64,000 nt of DNA from Sutcliffiella sp. FSL R7-0096 (lineage in GTDB: Bacteria > Bacillota > Bacilli > Bacillales > Bacillaceae_I): the NCBI RefSeq assembly GCF_038595065.1, contig NZ_CP152003.1, forward strand, positions 4,506,001 to 4,570,000. The letters are read 5' to 3'. Each line of letters begins with the position of its first letter. Within the stretch, counting starts at the first letter, position 1. A program made the translations under genes and the position numbers. Below are positions 43,151 to 51,244 of the stretch, one piece after another. Under the pieces are notes generated by a model that saw only the letters and a program-made list of their open reading frames with translations, did not search any database and was not told the origin of the DNA.

Positions 43151-43804
43151 TCAAAGCACTTCAGAGGGATAGCTCTCAGCATGTGAAGCTTTTTCTTTTC
43201 TCGGAAAGGAATAGGAAGCCACTTTTGTCATGAAATAGGCTGCGAGACTTATACCGAAAACGAGTATTAATGCCGGAAGTACCATATAAGCGTAAGCGAC
43301 AACTGCAAGCAATGAAAGCAGGAAGATGGTATGAAACGGTTTTGCAACAGCAAGAATCACCGCATGTAATGGGTACTGCAAGAGCTTCAATTTAAAATGA
43401 ACGAAGATCGGGACTATGTACAATAGAGTCAAGAGATAGAGAATACCTATGACAACCGTTGCACTTGCCAAAGCCAATTGAGGAATGCCGTTTTCCATCC
43501 CCTGCAGCACTCGGATATCCAAATATAAAATAAATCCCACTATTATCATCAAATATCCAATTACGTTGGACATGATAAATTCTGATTTAAAATGGCCCCA
43601 GAAGGATTTAATCACAGCTATATCTTCATCCTCTATCATCATTTGTTTTAAAACTGCAAACATCGCCGCAGTTGCGGGAAAAATTCCAGCTATCAAAAGA
43701 CCTGATATAGAAAATATGATCCATAAAAGGTTGAGTAATACTAGATTAAATGCCCAATTTCCTAATCGAATGTACCATTGAGACATGTCAAGCATAGGAT
43801 GCAC
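43151..43804 (-). CDS. YesL-type DUF624 membrane protein
   Basis: The 217-residue product has five to six helices and the DUF624 start pattern (MSQWYIRLGNWAFNLVLLNLLWIIFSISGLLIAGIFPATAAMFAVL). YesL-like proteins accompany LplABC/YesM/YesN sugar systems in bacilli, where they may assist importer assembly or signalling; their exact function is unknown. The gene has its own composite operator and terminator, so it is co-regulated with, but transcribed apart from, the fructan operon. GGAGGTGTGCATCCT lies before the in-frame ATG, making 43804 or the ATG three codons later both possible. Confidence 0.85.
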   Translation of the reverse strand: MHPMLDMSQWYIRLGNWAFNLVLLNLLWIIFSISGLLIAGIFPATAAMFAVLKQMMIEDEDIAVIKSFWGHFKSEFIMSNVIGYLMIIVGFILYLDIRVLQGMENGIPQLALASATVVIGILYLLTLLYIVPIFVHFKLKLLQYPLHAVILAVAKPFHTIFLLSLLAVVAYAYMVLPALILVFGISLAAYFMTKVASYSFPRKEKASHAESYPSEVL

Positions 43805-43873
43805 ACCTCCATCACAATGACGGAAAACACTCCGTCTTCCCTCTCACTTTATCAAAAATGACTGGGATGATAG

Positions 43874-43928
43874 TTTAATATTTTTGGTTGCGGACTTTTA
43901 ATATTTTCGGGTATTGGAAACGCATTCA
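43874..43928 (-). promoter_or_regulatory. Composite operator of the DUF624 gene
   Basis: Minus strand: cre-like TGAATGCGTTTCCA (43915-43928, 12 of 14), CCGAAAATATTAAA (43897-43910) and CCAAAAATATTAAA (43874-43887), repeats 23 bp apart. Copy of the element at 43028-43082. Confidence 0.7.
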
Positions 43929-43936
43929 AAAAACCC

Positions 43937-43967
43937 CATAAGTTTTATTGGGGGTTCAGACTGGTGA
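43937..43967. terminator. Repeated terminator hairpin, copy 1
   Basis: AAACCCCATAAGTTTTATTGGGGGTT followed by CAGACTGGTGACAAACTAAAA. Copies at 44168-44198 (with the same CAGACTGGTGAC tail) and 45020-45050. Confidence 0.6.
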
Positions 43968-43994
43968 CAAACTAAAAACTAGTTAGGTTATCTG

Positions 43995-44136
43995 TTGGAA
44001 GAGTTGATCTTCGTTGCAGGAGCTTCGCTTTCCAGCGGGCGGTCCGGAAGCCTCCTCGGGCTAACGCCCTGCGGGGTCTTCCCTGTCCCTTCCTCCCGCA
44101 GGAGTCTTCGCTCCTTCCACTGCGATCAACTAGAGA
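43995..44136. repeat. Bacillaceae GC-rich intergenic inverted repeat
   Basis: GTTGATCTTCGTTGCAGGAGC...CAACTAGAG: outer arms GTTGATC / GATCAAC enclose GC-rich complementary blocks (GCGGGCGGTCCGGAAGCCTCCTCGG..., CTCCCGCAGGAGTCTTCGC). Elements of this form (GTTGAT...GCGGGAGCAGCGGGAC...ATCAAC) are common in Bacillaceae intergenic DNA. It lies between two copies of the repeated terminator. Confidence 0.75.
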
Positions 44137-44167
44137 ATTTCATTTTTTTCAGCTTTGTCTTCACACT

Positions 44168-44198
44168 GAAAACCCCTAATAGTTTTTCTGGGGGTTCA
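44168..44198. terminator. Repeated terminator hairpin, copy 2
   Basis: AAACCCCTAATAGTTTTTCTGGGGGTT followed by CAGACTGGTGACC, matching copy 1 on the other side of the GC-rich repeat. Confidence 0.6.
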
Positions 44199-44377
44199 GA
44201 CTGGTGACCAACCTAAAATTGTTTAAATTCTAGTTTTTTTGTAATCTAATTTAAGTCGCTTGATTTTCGCATCCGGCCCACTTATCCAGAGGGCGACCTT
44301 GAGCCTCTCTCACTACAAGAGATCTAATAATGATGGCTTCCACCTACCTCGAAATGGTTTTCCATATATCCGATGAT

Positions 44378-44949
44378 GACAATTTCAACAGAAATCCACC
44401 TTCGAGATTGTCTTCATACACCCGATGATGACAATCTCAACCGAAATTCACCTTCGAGATTGTCTTCATACACCCGATGATGACAATCTCAACCGAAATT
44501 CACCTTCGAGATTGTCTTCATACACCCGATGATGACAATCTCAACCGAAATTCACCCTCGAGATTGTCTTCATACACCCGATGATGACAATCTCAACCGA
44601 AACCCACCCTCAAGATTGTCTTCATACACCCGATGATGACCATCTCAACCGAAATTCACCCTCGAGATTGTCTTCAGACACCCGATGATGACAATCTCAG
44701 CCGAAATTCACCCTCGAGATTGTCTTCAGACACCCGATGATGACAATCTCAGCCGAAATTCACCCTCGAGATTGTCTTCATACACCCGCTGATGACAATC
44801 TCACCCGAAATTCACCTTCGAGATTGTCTTCATACACCCGATGATGACAATCCCATCCGAAATTCACCTTCGAAATTGTCTTCATACACCCGATGATGAC
44901 AATCCCATCCGAAATCCACCCTCAAGATTGTCTTCAGACAGCCGAGAAA
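44378..44949. repeat. Array B: 11 tandem 52-bp units of alternating inverted 9-mers
   Basis: Each unit is GACAATCTC, 17 nt, GAGATTGTC, 17 nt, with typical spacers AACCGAAATTCACCTTC and TTCATACACCCGATGAT. The 9-mers and the 26-bp spacing are the same as in array A (17654-18317), 26 kb away; the first spacer is quite different and the second shares only TTCAT and ACCC. Units 1, 5, 6, 10 and 11 carry single changes in a 9-mer (for example GACAATCCC). No open frame of coding look. It lies between the DUF624 gene and the solute-binding protein gene. Confidence 0.95.
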
Positions 44950-45019
44950 GTCACCTACACTAGCCGCGATATGGAACGAAGGATACGCAATAGCTATTGC
45001 GTATGACTTTGTCCACACA

Positions 45020-45050
45020 CTGAAACCCCCAATAGTTTTATTGGAGGTTT
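45020..45050 (-). terminator. Terminator of the two-component/solute-binding operon
   Basis: On the minus strand AAACCTCCAATAAAACTATTGGGGGTTT lies 6 nt after the stop; third copy of the repeated hairpin. Confidence 0.75.
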
Positions 45051-45055
45051 TCATC

Positions 45056-46378
45056 TCATTCATTCTCCTCTAAGACATTGTTTATCTTCTCAACCGCTTC
45101 ATCTGCCGCTTCCTTTACATCCCTACCTTTAATGCCCACATCTTCAAATAATACCTTGACTGTATCGCTAATTACAGAATAGTAGGGGGTAACCGGCCTG
45201 TTTTTGGAGTGATTCTGACCTTGTTGAATAAAGATATTCTTGGGATACTCGTTAAACTGAGGAAGTGCTTCTGCAACTGAATATCTAGCAGGAATTTCCC
45301 CCGTGATCTCGACAAACTTTTTGGAGCCCTCATAACTTGTCAGGAATTTAACGAGTTCCCAGGCCTCATCTGGATACTTCGTTTGGGACGATATCCCTAC
45401 AGCCCAGCCTCCGCTAGGAGCCACCTGATACTCCCCCCTCGGCAACGGAGCGACTCCAAAATCTTCTTCTAGTGAAAAGTCTTGAATGTTCTCTAACTGT
45501 CGCAAATCCCAGGATCCCAAAATGGTCATCGCAAGCTTCCCCGTTTCAAAAGCTGCTGGGGGCAATTGCATCGTAGCCACATTATGTTCGAGATAGAGGT
45601 CTTGATAGAATTGCAGTGCTTTTAAAGATTCTTCGGAGTTCAAGTAACCTTCTGCTGTGGTTCCGTCAGGACTCAGTATACTTCCGCCGAACTGCCATAG
45701 AATAGGCATCTTAAAATAGGCGGGGCCTTCCCCGTCCGTGAATCCCTGAGCTGGATCTATTCCATATACTTCTTGATCAGGATTGCTAATTTTTAGTGCA
45801 ATCTCCAAACCTTCTTCCCATGTCAACGGATTGTTTGGATCTTGTGAAGGAAAAGGGATGCCGGCTTTTCTAAACAAATGCTTATTGTAATACAGGGCAA
45901 TGCTCGATTCTACAATGGGTGCAAGATAAATCTCCTCTTCAAAGGTTAATCCGGCAATGGTGGGCTTTGAGATGTCAGCAATATCGCCTTCCTCTTTCAT
46001 GTACCGATCTAAAGATAAAAGCGATCCTGCATTGGCATAGAGCCCTAAGTTGGGACTGTCGATTGTCATGATATCCGGGTGGTTTTCGGCAGCCAATTCC
46101 GTACGAAGACGCAATTCATATTCCAGTCCCCAATACTGTGCCTGCATATTGATTTTTATATTGGGATGTAGCGCCTCAAAGTCCGCTACTAATTGTTCAT
46201 ACGCAGCATTGAATGACGCATTTCCTAGATTGCGCCAAAAGGTGAGCTCTATTTGTTCTACATTTTCCGCTTCCTCTCCGTTTTCCACCGTTTTATCAGA
46301 GAAGCCATTTTCAAACAGGACATACCCTGCTGCTATGACCAAAGCCACCATTACAAGGATAAGGGCTATCTTTTTCAT
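45056..46378 (-). CDS. Sugar ABC solute-binding protein (family 1) linked to the sensor kinase
   Basis: ATG 46378 follows AAAGGTGATCTT; the longer frame overlaps the response regulator and is not used. The 440-residue product has an N-terminal hydrophobic segment (KKIALILVMVALVIAAGYVLF) without a lipobox Cys, so it is a signal anchor or signal peptide, and a maltose-type binding fold (LTFWRNLGNASFNAAYEQLVADFEALHPNIKINMQAQYW, APSGGWAVGISSQTKYPDEAWELVKFL). Being in one operon with a YesM/YesN pair, it probably presents the sugar to the sensor rather than, or besides, the importer. Confidence 0.85.
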   Translation of the reverse strand: MKKIALILVMVALVIAAGYVLFENGFSDKTVENGEEAENVEQIELTFWRNLGNASFNAAYEQLVADFEALHPNIKINMQAQYWGLEYELRLRTELAAENHPDIMTIDSPNLGLYANAGSLLSLDRYMKEEGDIADISKPTIAGLTFEEEIYLAPIVESSIALYYNKHLFRKAGIPFPSQDPNNPLTWEEGLEIALKISNPDQEVYGIDPAQGFTDGEGPAYFKMPILWQFGGSILSPDGTTAEGYLNSEESLKALQFYQDLYLEHNVATMQLPPAAFETGKLAMTILGSWDLRQLENIQDFSLEEDFGVAPLPRGEYQVAPSGGWAVGISSQTKYPDEAWELVKFLTSYEGSKKFVEITGEIPARYSVAEALPQFNEYPKNIFIQQGQNHSKNRPVTPYYSVISDTVKVLFEDVGIKGRDVKEAADEAVEKINNVLEENE

Positions 46379-46403
46379 AAGATCACCTTTCTTTCTATTT
46401 ACC

Positions 46404-47996
46404 TCAGCTGTCACGGTTAATGGATTTACGATAATCTGCAGGTGAATAACCAAATTGTTTTTTGAAAACTGTACTGAAATACCCTGAATTGGAGAAGCCG
46501 ACAAGGTGCGCAACGTCAATGATCTTAAGCTGTGGATCCTTTAAGAACTTTTTGGCATTCTCCATTCGCAGGCAATTTAGATAATCGCTAAAATTTTGGC
46601 CTACATGATTTTTAAAAATCTCGGATAAATAAGCACTATTAATATGGAATTGTTTTGATAAGCTGGAGAGTGTAATTTCGCTAGCATAATGGGACTCGAT
46701 GAATCGTCTTACATTTTCCACCAATTCAGAACCACTTGAAGAAGATCGGACTTCCTTAACCTTCTGTACAATGGCTTGGGCCAATTGTTGAAGTTGCTCT
46801 TTCACCCTGATTTGGGAATTGAGTTCCCATATGCTTTGCTGACAATTCCAGATTCTATCTTTCATCTCCACCGTATCCACGTCATATTTTCTGGCAAGTG
46901 AGCCCAATAGAAATAGAACCCGGTTGGCCAGAAAGGAAAATGCCATCATGGAGAGATCTCCTCCTAAAACATCTTGAAGGGAATCTTGGAATGCCCTTTG
47001 GTCGGCATTTTCTATGGCATTCGTAAGTCTCTTCTCCACATCTAAGGTGAAGTTGAATACCTCGGTTTGAGCCGTCCCTTCAATCACCTGTGAATGTCCC
47101 CCAACCTGACTTTGACTCCAAGAGAGCAGTGCGGAAATATACCCATTCTTAAATTGCTGAAAACCTTTGACACCCTTTCCGATGCCGATAACCGTTTCTA
47201 CTTTCAAATATTCTTTTACTTTGGCCTGCAAGTTTCTGATAAAATGCGATGAATGCGTTAAGGGTGCACCATGCTTTTGATGTAGGAAGTGAATCATATT
47301 AGAATAGCCTGCATCATAGAAGAAGTGTATACCTTCATTCCTTTCAGCATATTCCTTGCAGAGCATCTTGAATGGGAGCAGCAGCTTCTTCAATTCATCG
47401 GGATTTCCTTTTGCACTTCTCATTTCTACCGTTACGAATTGAACCTCGGTGTTCTCCTGTGCCAAAGTCTCCAGTTGCAACTGCTTTAACCTATCCTTGG
47501 CTACATTAAATTCCGTAAATTCCTCTTTCACTAAATACAGCAAATACTGTTCGCGCATCTCTTCCAGCTGGTTATGGACAACACGGCTTATGCGCTCCGA
47601 TTCCAATCGCTTTTTCTTTTCCATATCTGCTTCGTGGCGGATTCGTTGCAGTGCATCCGCCAGTTCATCAGGAGCAACTGGCTTTAGAAGGTAGTCTTTT
47701 ACTCCAGCCTTCATCGAGGATTTTGCATATTCAAAATCAGAATAGCCCGATAGCACAATCACTTTTATATCCGGGTACTCCACATGGCATCGCTTGACAA
47801 ATTGCATCCCATCCATGATGGGCATGCGAACATCTGTAATAACGATGTCCACCTCTTTTTCTTTCAGAATCTCAAGGGCTTCCTGGCCATTTGCTGCCTC
47901 AGCTACAATTTCAAACCCTGCCTGTGCCCAATCCACTTTCATTCGGAGCCCTTTGCGTATTTGAATTTCATCATCACTAATCAGCACTTTCATCAT
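46404..47996 (-). CDS. YesN-type response regulator with AraC DNA-binding domain
   Basis: The 530-residue product has a receiver domain with phospho-acceptor Asp55 (DIVITDVRMP) and DDE at 8-10, a middle region of about 300 residues, and a C-terminal AraC pair of helix-turn-helices (ENVRRFIESHYASEITLSSLSKQFHINSAYLSEIFK and IIDVAHLVGFSNSGYFSTVFKKQFGYSPADYRK). GGGGGATATAC precedes ATG; the first codons overlap the kinase gene by 20 nt. It most likely activates the fructan operon and the DUF624 gene through the 23-bp direct repeats. Confidence 0.92.
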   Translation of the reverse strand: MMKVLISDDEIQIRKGLRMKVDWAQAGFEIVAEAANGQEALEILKEKEVDIVITDVRMPIMDGMQFVKRCHVEYPDIKVIVLSGYSDFEYAKSSMKAGVKDYLLKPVAPDELADALQRIRHEADMEKKKRLESERISRVVHNQLEEMREQYLLYLVKEEFTEFNVAKDRLKQLQLETLAQENTEVQFVTVEMRSAKGNPDELKKLLLPFKMLCKEYAERNEGIHFFYDAGYSNMIHFLHQKHGAPLTHSSHFIRNLQAKVKEYLKVETVIGIGKGVKGFQQFKNGYISALLSWSQSQVGGHSQVIEGTAQTEVFNFTLDVEKRLTNAIENADQRAFQDSLQDVLGGDLSMMAFSFLANRVLFLLGSLARKYDVDTVEMKDRIWNCQQSIWELNSQIRVKEQLQQLAQAIVQKVKEVRSSSSGSELVENVRRFIESHYASEITLSSLSKQFHINSAYLSEIFKNHVGQNFSDYLNCLRMENAKKFLKDPQLKIIDVAHLVGFSNSGYFSTVFKKQFGYSPADYRKSINRDS

Positions 47997-49764
47997 GTAT
48001 ATCCCCCTTAATTTTTATACATAATGTAATCTTGGTTCCTTTGTTTTTCTGAGAATCAATATGAAAGCTAAAGTCGTCCCCATAATAAAGCTTCAATCTA
48101 ACCAGGACATTCTTCAACCCGATACTTGTCCCTTTACTTGCCAGGACGTTCGTTGAATCCGTCATATCTGCATTCATCAAATCCAATTTGACTTCTTCTG
48201 ACATCCCGATGCCATTGTCTTCAACCGAGATGAATACATGGTCCCCTTCTTTAACTGTCTTTATATTTATTTCTGCATGGGTGTTTTCCATAAAGCTGTA
48301 TTTGGCTGCATTTTCCACAAGCGGCTGTACGATAAATTTGATTATCGGCAACGATTTTGTTTCAGGTTCCTCCACAATACTAATCGAAATAGCATCTTCG
48401 TACCTGACTTTGAGAATGTCTGTGAAATTGCGTATATAATTAATCTCCTGGCCCAAAGGTACAACATCGGTATGGGTATTCAACGAATAGCTCATCATCC
48501 TCCCTAAATAGACACTGACATTGATGACGTCTTTGTTTTTCCCCTGTGCTGCCAAGCCGCCAATAATCTCAAGCGTATTATTCATAAAATGAGGATTGAT
48601 CTGGAGAAGCAAGGCTTTATATTCTGCATCTTTTCTTCGAAGATTTGCCTCATACTCAATTTTTATCAGCCTATTCAACCGGTCAACGGTCTGGTTAAAT
48701 ACTTTAATGTGATAGCCAACTTCGTCGTTTGGTTTCTTTATTGTAGGCATATAGTGTGTTGCACCTGTGAAATCTCCCCGCTCGATATATTCCATCGCTT
48801 TGGTCATCTTGCCAAGAGGTCGTACGATGGTGGTGGAAAACAAATAGGAAGCGAGAATCGTCAGAATAAAAATGATTCCAGAAGTATAAAGCAATCGATT
48901 TTGTAATTGATTTACTTTGGAAAACAACTCTGATTTGGTGATTTCACTGAAGAGAATCCAATCCCCTACAGAAAGTTTTTGATAGAAAACAAGATATTCC
49001 TCCCCATTGTGAGAACTTTCTATCAGGCCCTTACTACTTGCACTATTCACTATTTCCCTTAAACTATCTTTTAGAACAACCTCTGGAGTGCTTACGCTTC
49101 CTGTCAGAACATTTTCACCGGTGCTGCTCAATAAATGCACTCGGCCATTTTCCCCTAGTGTAACTTTTTCTAGGGCTGTTTCTAGCAAGGTTGATGGCAG
49201 ATTCACTTTTATCACTCCGGATTGATGAAGCGTGTAGATATCATATAAAGGGATTACAAAACTATTTACATAGCTTTGTACATATGTTTGCTGATAGGCG
49301 TCTGTATGGGCCTTGATCCATCGTTGGTTTTTCCCTGAGTACTCTTGAAACCACTCGACCTCAGAGAGAAAGGGATGATTTGTCCATATTCCGGTGCCAT
49401 CATTCAAAAAAACGGAAATGGACATGGTATTCGAATTATTTGAGGTCATCGTGAACAGCCAGTTTTTTAATTCATTTCGAATAAAATGGAGCTCGGCCAA
49501 AGAGGCATCGCCGCTCTCTTCCAACTGTAGCCATTGTTGGGTGGTCTGGTTCACTAACACCTGCTTACCAAGATCCTCTGCTTGTACCGTTACAGAATCC
49601 ATATATAATGAATATTGATCCATCATATCAAGGGTGTTGTTTTTAGTCTGATCTTCAATAACCGAAGTAAACCAGCTTGGTATAATAATAGATAAAACAA
49701 TAAATGGAACCGTTAACAAAAGTGTAAAAATAAAAAATAGTCGATTTCGTAAGGAAAAAAACAT
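47977..49764 (-). CDS. YesM-type sensor histidine kinase
   Basis: ATG 49764 has GGGGG 6 nt before it. The 595-residue product has two membrane helices (about 7-30 and 285-307) around a Cache-like outer domain, then HAMP (LGKMTKAMEYIERGDFTGA), the LytS/YesM-type phospho-acceptor LLLQINPHFMNNTLEIIGG and a HATPase domain (VENAAKYSF, VEDNGIGMS, GTSIGLKNVLVRL). It would sense a sugar through its own outer domain or via the solute-binding protein of this operon. It overlaps the regulator gene by 20 nt. Confidence 0.92.
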   Translation of the reverse strand: MFFSLRNRLFFIFTLLLTVPFIVLSIIIPSWFTSVIEDQTKNNTLDMMDQYSLYMDSVTVQAEDLGKQVLVNQTTQQWLQLEESGDASLAELHFIRNELKNWLFTMTSNNSNTMSISVFLNDGTGIWTNHPFLSEVEWFQEYSGKNQRWIKAHTDAYQQTYVQSYVNSFVIPLYDIYTLHQSGVIKVNLPSTLLETALEKVTLGENGRVHLLSSTGENVLTGSVSTPEVVLKDSLREIVNSASSKGLIESSHNGEEYLVFYQKLSVGDWILFSEITKSELFSKVNQLQNRLLYTSGIIFILTILASYLFSTTIVRPLGKMTKAMEYIERGDFTGATHYMPTIKKPNDEVGYHIKVFNQTVDRLNRLIKIEYEANLRRKDAEYKALLLQINPHFMNNTLEIIGGLAAQGKNKDVINVSVYLGRMMSYSLNTHTDVVPLGQEINYIRNFTDILKVRYEDAISISIVEEPETKSLPIIKFIVQPLVENAAKYSFMENTHAEINIKTVKEGDHVFISVEDNGIGMSEEVKLDLMNADMTDSTNVLASKGTSIGLKNVLVRLKLYYGDDFSFHIDSQKNKGTKITLCIKIKGDIHDESAD

Positions 49765-50192
49765 ATTGGCCCCCAGGGAAGATATCATAGTAAGTAATAA
49801 TTCTATTTTAATGGAATAAAGGTCTCATTTATAAGGTAATATTTTGCTGTCATACTATTCTTATAAATTAACAGATGAATCGGTGGCTGTCACTGTTGCA
49901 TTTGAGGATTAATAATTAGAGAAGTATGTTTCAAGTTGGTTTATACTTTTTTGAGTCACAGGCTGAGGATGTTTTGATAGTTAAAAATAAATGCAAAAAA
50001 TGCCCAATTACCATGGGGTTATTGGTTTGATGACTCGCCTATTAAGCTAATCTTTACATTCAGTCAGGTGATAGCACTTATCTGCCTTGTATTTACCGGG
50101 CTGCCATACCTGCCACTAGCGACTTCCACCATTTTGAAGTTGGCCGTTAGTCACGTAAACCGGCAGCGGGTCGGCTTTACCAACCTTTTAAT

Positions 50193-50412
50193 CCGAGTTT
50201 CGTCAAATGTCCGAAGATTTTAAAAAGTTGGCCGAAGTTTTGGAAAAGTTGACCGAAGTTTGGTGGGAAATGTCCGAACGAAATTTTGGAGTGTCCGAAG
50301 GAGGTTGAAAGTTGACCGAACCTCGCTGCCAATTGTCCGAACCCTTAGTCTTTTTTCCCTTCAATTTTCCGAAGCAAAAGAATAAATGTCCGAACCGAAT
50401 TTTTCCGACGAA
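50193..50412. repeat. 21-bp periodic array around CCGAA
   Basis: CCGA starts at 50193, 50211, 50232, 50253, 50274, 50295, 50316, 50337, 50369, 50390; six successive steps are exactly 21 bp. The units read TGTCCGAA or TTGACCGAA or TTGGCCGAA with loosely conserved flanks. In the best frame TGA codons occur, so it is not coding. It is in the 1-kb gap 49765-50782, which has no gene I can support; the rest holds a GGTCCTGTCCCC fragment (50547) and the dispersed element copy 2. Confidence 0.8.
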
Positions 50413-50658
50413 AACACCTCCACTTTCTATCTAAATGAAGCTATTTTTTATCCGCCGCCGCTATAGACAGTGAACGGAAGTAAAAACAAAAAAATATGAT
50501 GTGGAGATCCCTTTTGCTGTAGTTTAAAAGAGAAGTGGAACGAGGGTCCTGTCCCCGCGATCCCCCACCACTTACTTACACAAAAGGTTTTTCATTTGGC
50601 TAATGTTGTGCCGCTTCCACATTTACCAGCACCCCATTCCACCAAAAAACTATCTCAC

Positions 50659-50746
50659 TAAACTATGCGAGAATAGTCGATATATCCCGAACTACTATAA
50701 ATCCCCTATTACCAACCCAATAAACTCAATTAATCAAACGATTGTT
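50659..50746 (+). repeat. Dispersed element copy 2
   Basis: AACTATGCGAGAATAGTCGATATAT, then exactly 47 nt, then ATCAAACGATTGTTC. See 34995 for copy 1. It ends 40 bp before the truncated TerC-like pseudogene. Confidence 0.75.
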
Positions 50747-50782
50747 CAAAAATAATTATTCAAGAAAAGCATGATAGAATAA

Positions 50783-51171
50783 GCCTTTGCAGTAGATGCT
50801 ATCCTTGCTGCAGTTGCACTTGCCGTCATGCTTCCGACAACCAGCCTTCCGACAATCGGTGGCTTAGACGGCGGACATTTTGCTGTTTTTCTCGCAGGTG
50901 GGATCATCGGTTTGGTCGTCATGCGATTTGCGGGCAGCTATTTTGTCACCTTGTTGATAAACGCCCTGGACTTGAGACAGCTGCATTCTTTGTGGTCGGT
51001 TGGGTAGGGGTAAAACTTGGGGTGTACGCACTTTCCCACCCGGAGTTGGCAATCCTTTCAGAAGGATTTGCAAAAGGAGCTCCATGGAAAATTACATTCT
51101 GGTCCGTACTTGTGCTAATCGGGGTGCTTGGGTGCATGTTTTCTAAAGAGAGAACAAACGTGGAACATTGA
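50783..51171 (+). pseudogene. Truncated, frameshifted TerC-family (YkoY/YceF-like) membrane protein gene
   Basis: The frame opens right after an in-frame TAA and reads AFAVDAILAAVALAVMLP..., GGLDGGHFAVFLAGGIIGLVVMRFAGSYFVTLL, which is the C-terminal half of a TerC-type protein. Near 50950-50956 the sense changes frame (one base missing) to KRPGLETAAFFVVGWVGVKLGVYALSHPELAIL and ends NVEH at TGA. The N-terminal half, start codon and ribosome binding site are absent. TerC proteins act in metal export or manganese homeostasis of exoenzymes. This copy cannot be functional. Confidence 0.85.
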
Positions 51172-51244
51172 TGGGATGGGTCGCAGGGCCATGGTTGGTC
51201 CCTAGACCCATTTTACTTTGGCAAAAAAGGTTCTCTAAAATTTG

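Noticed and set aside
44830-45063. 77-codon minus-strand frame at the end of array B
   Set aside because: It is a translation of the repeats and the terminator hairpin, with the 52-bp unit changing frame each time.
46404-46519. N-terminal 47-codon extension of the solute-binding protein
   Set aside because: It would overlap the response regulator gene; the ATG at 46378 has a good ribosome binding site and begins a proper signal segment.
50864-51137. Minus-strand frames across the TerC-like remnant
   Set aside because: They are shadows; the plus strand has clear TerC-family sense in two frames.
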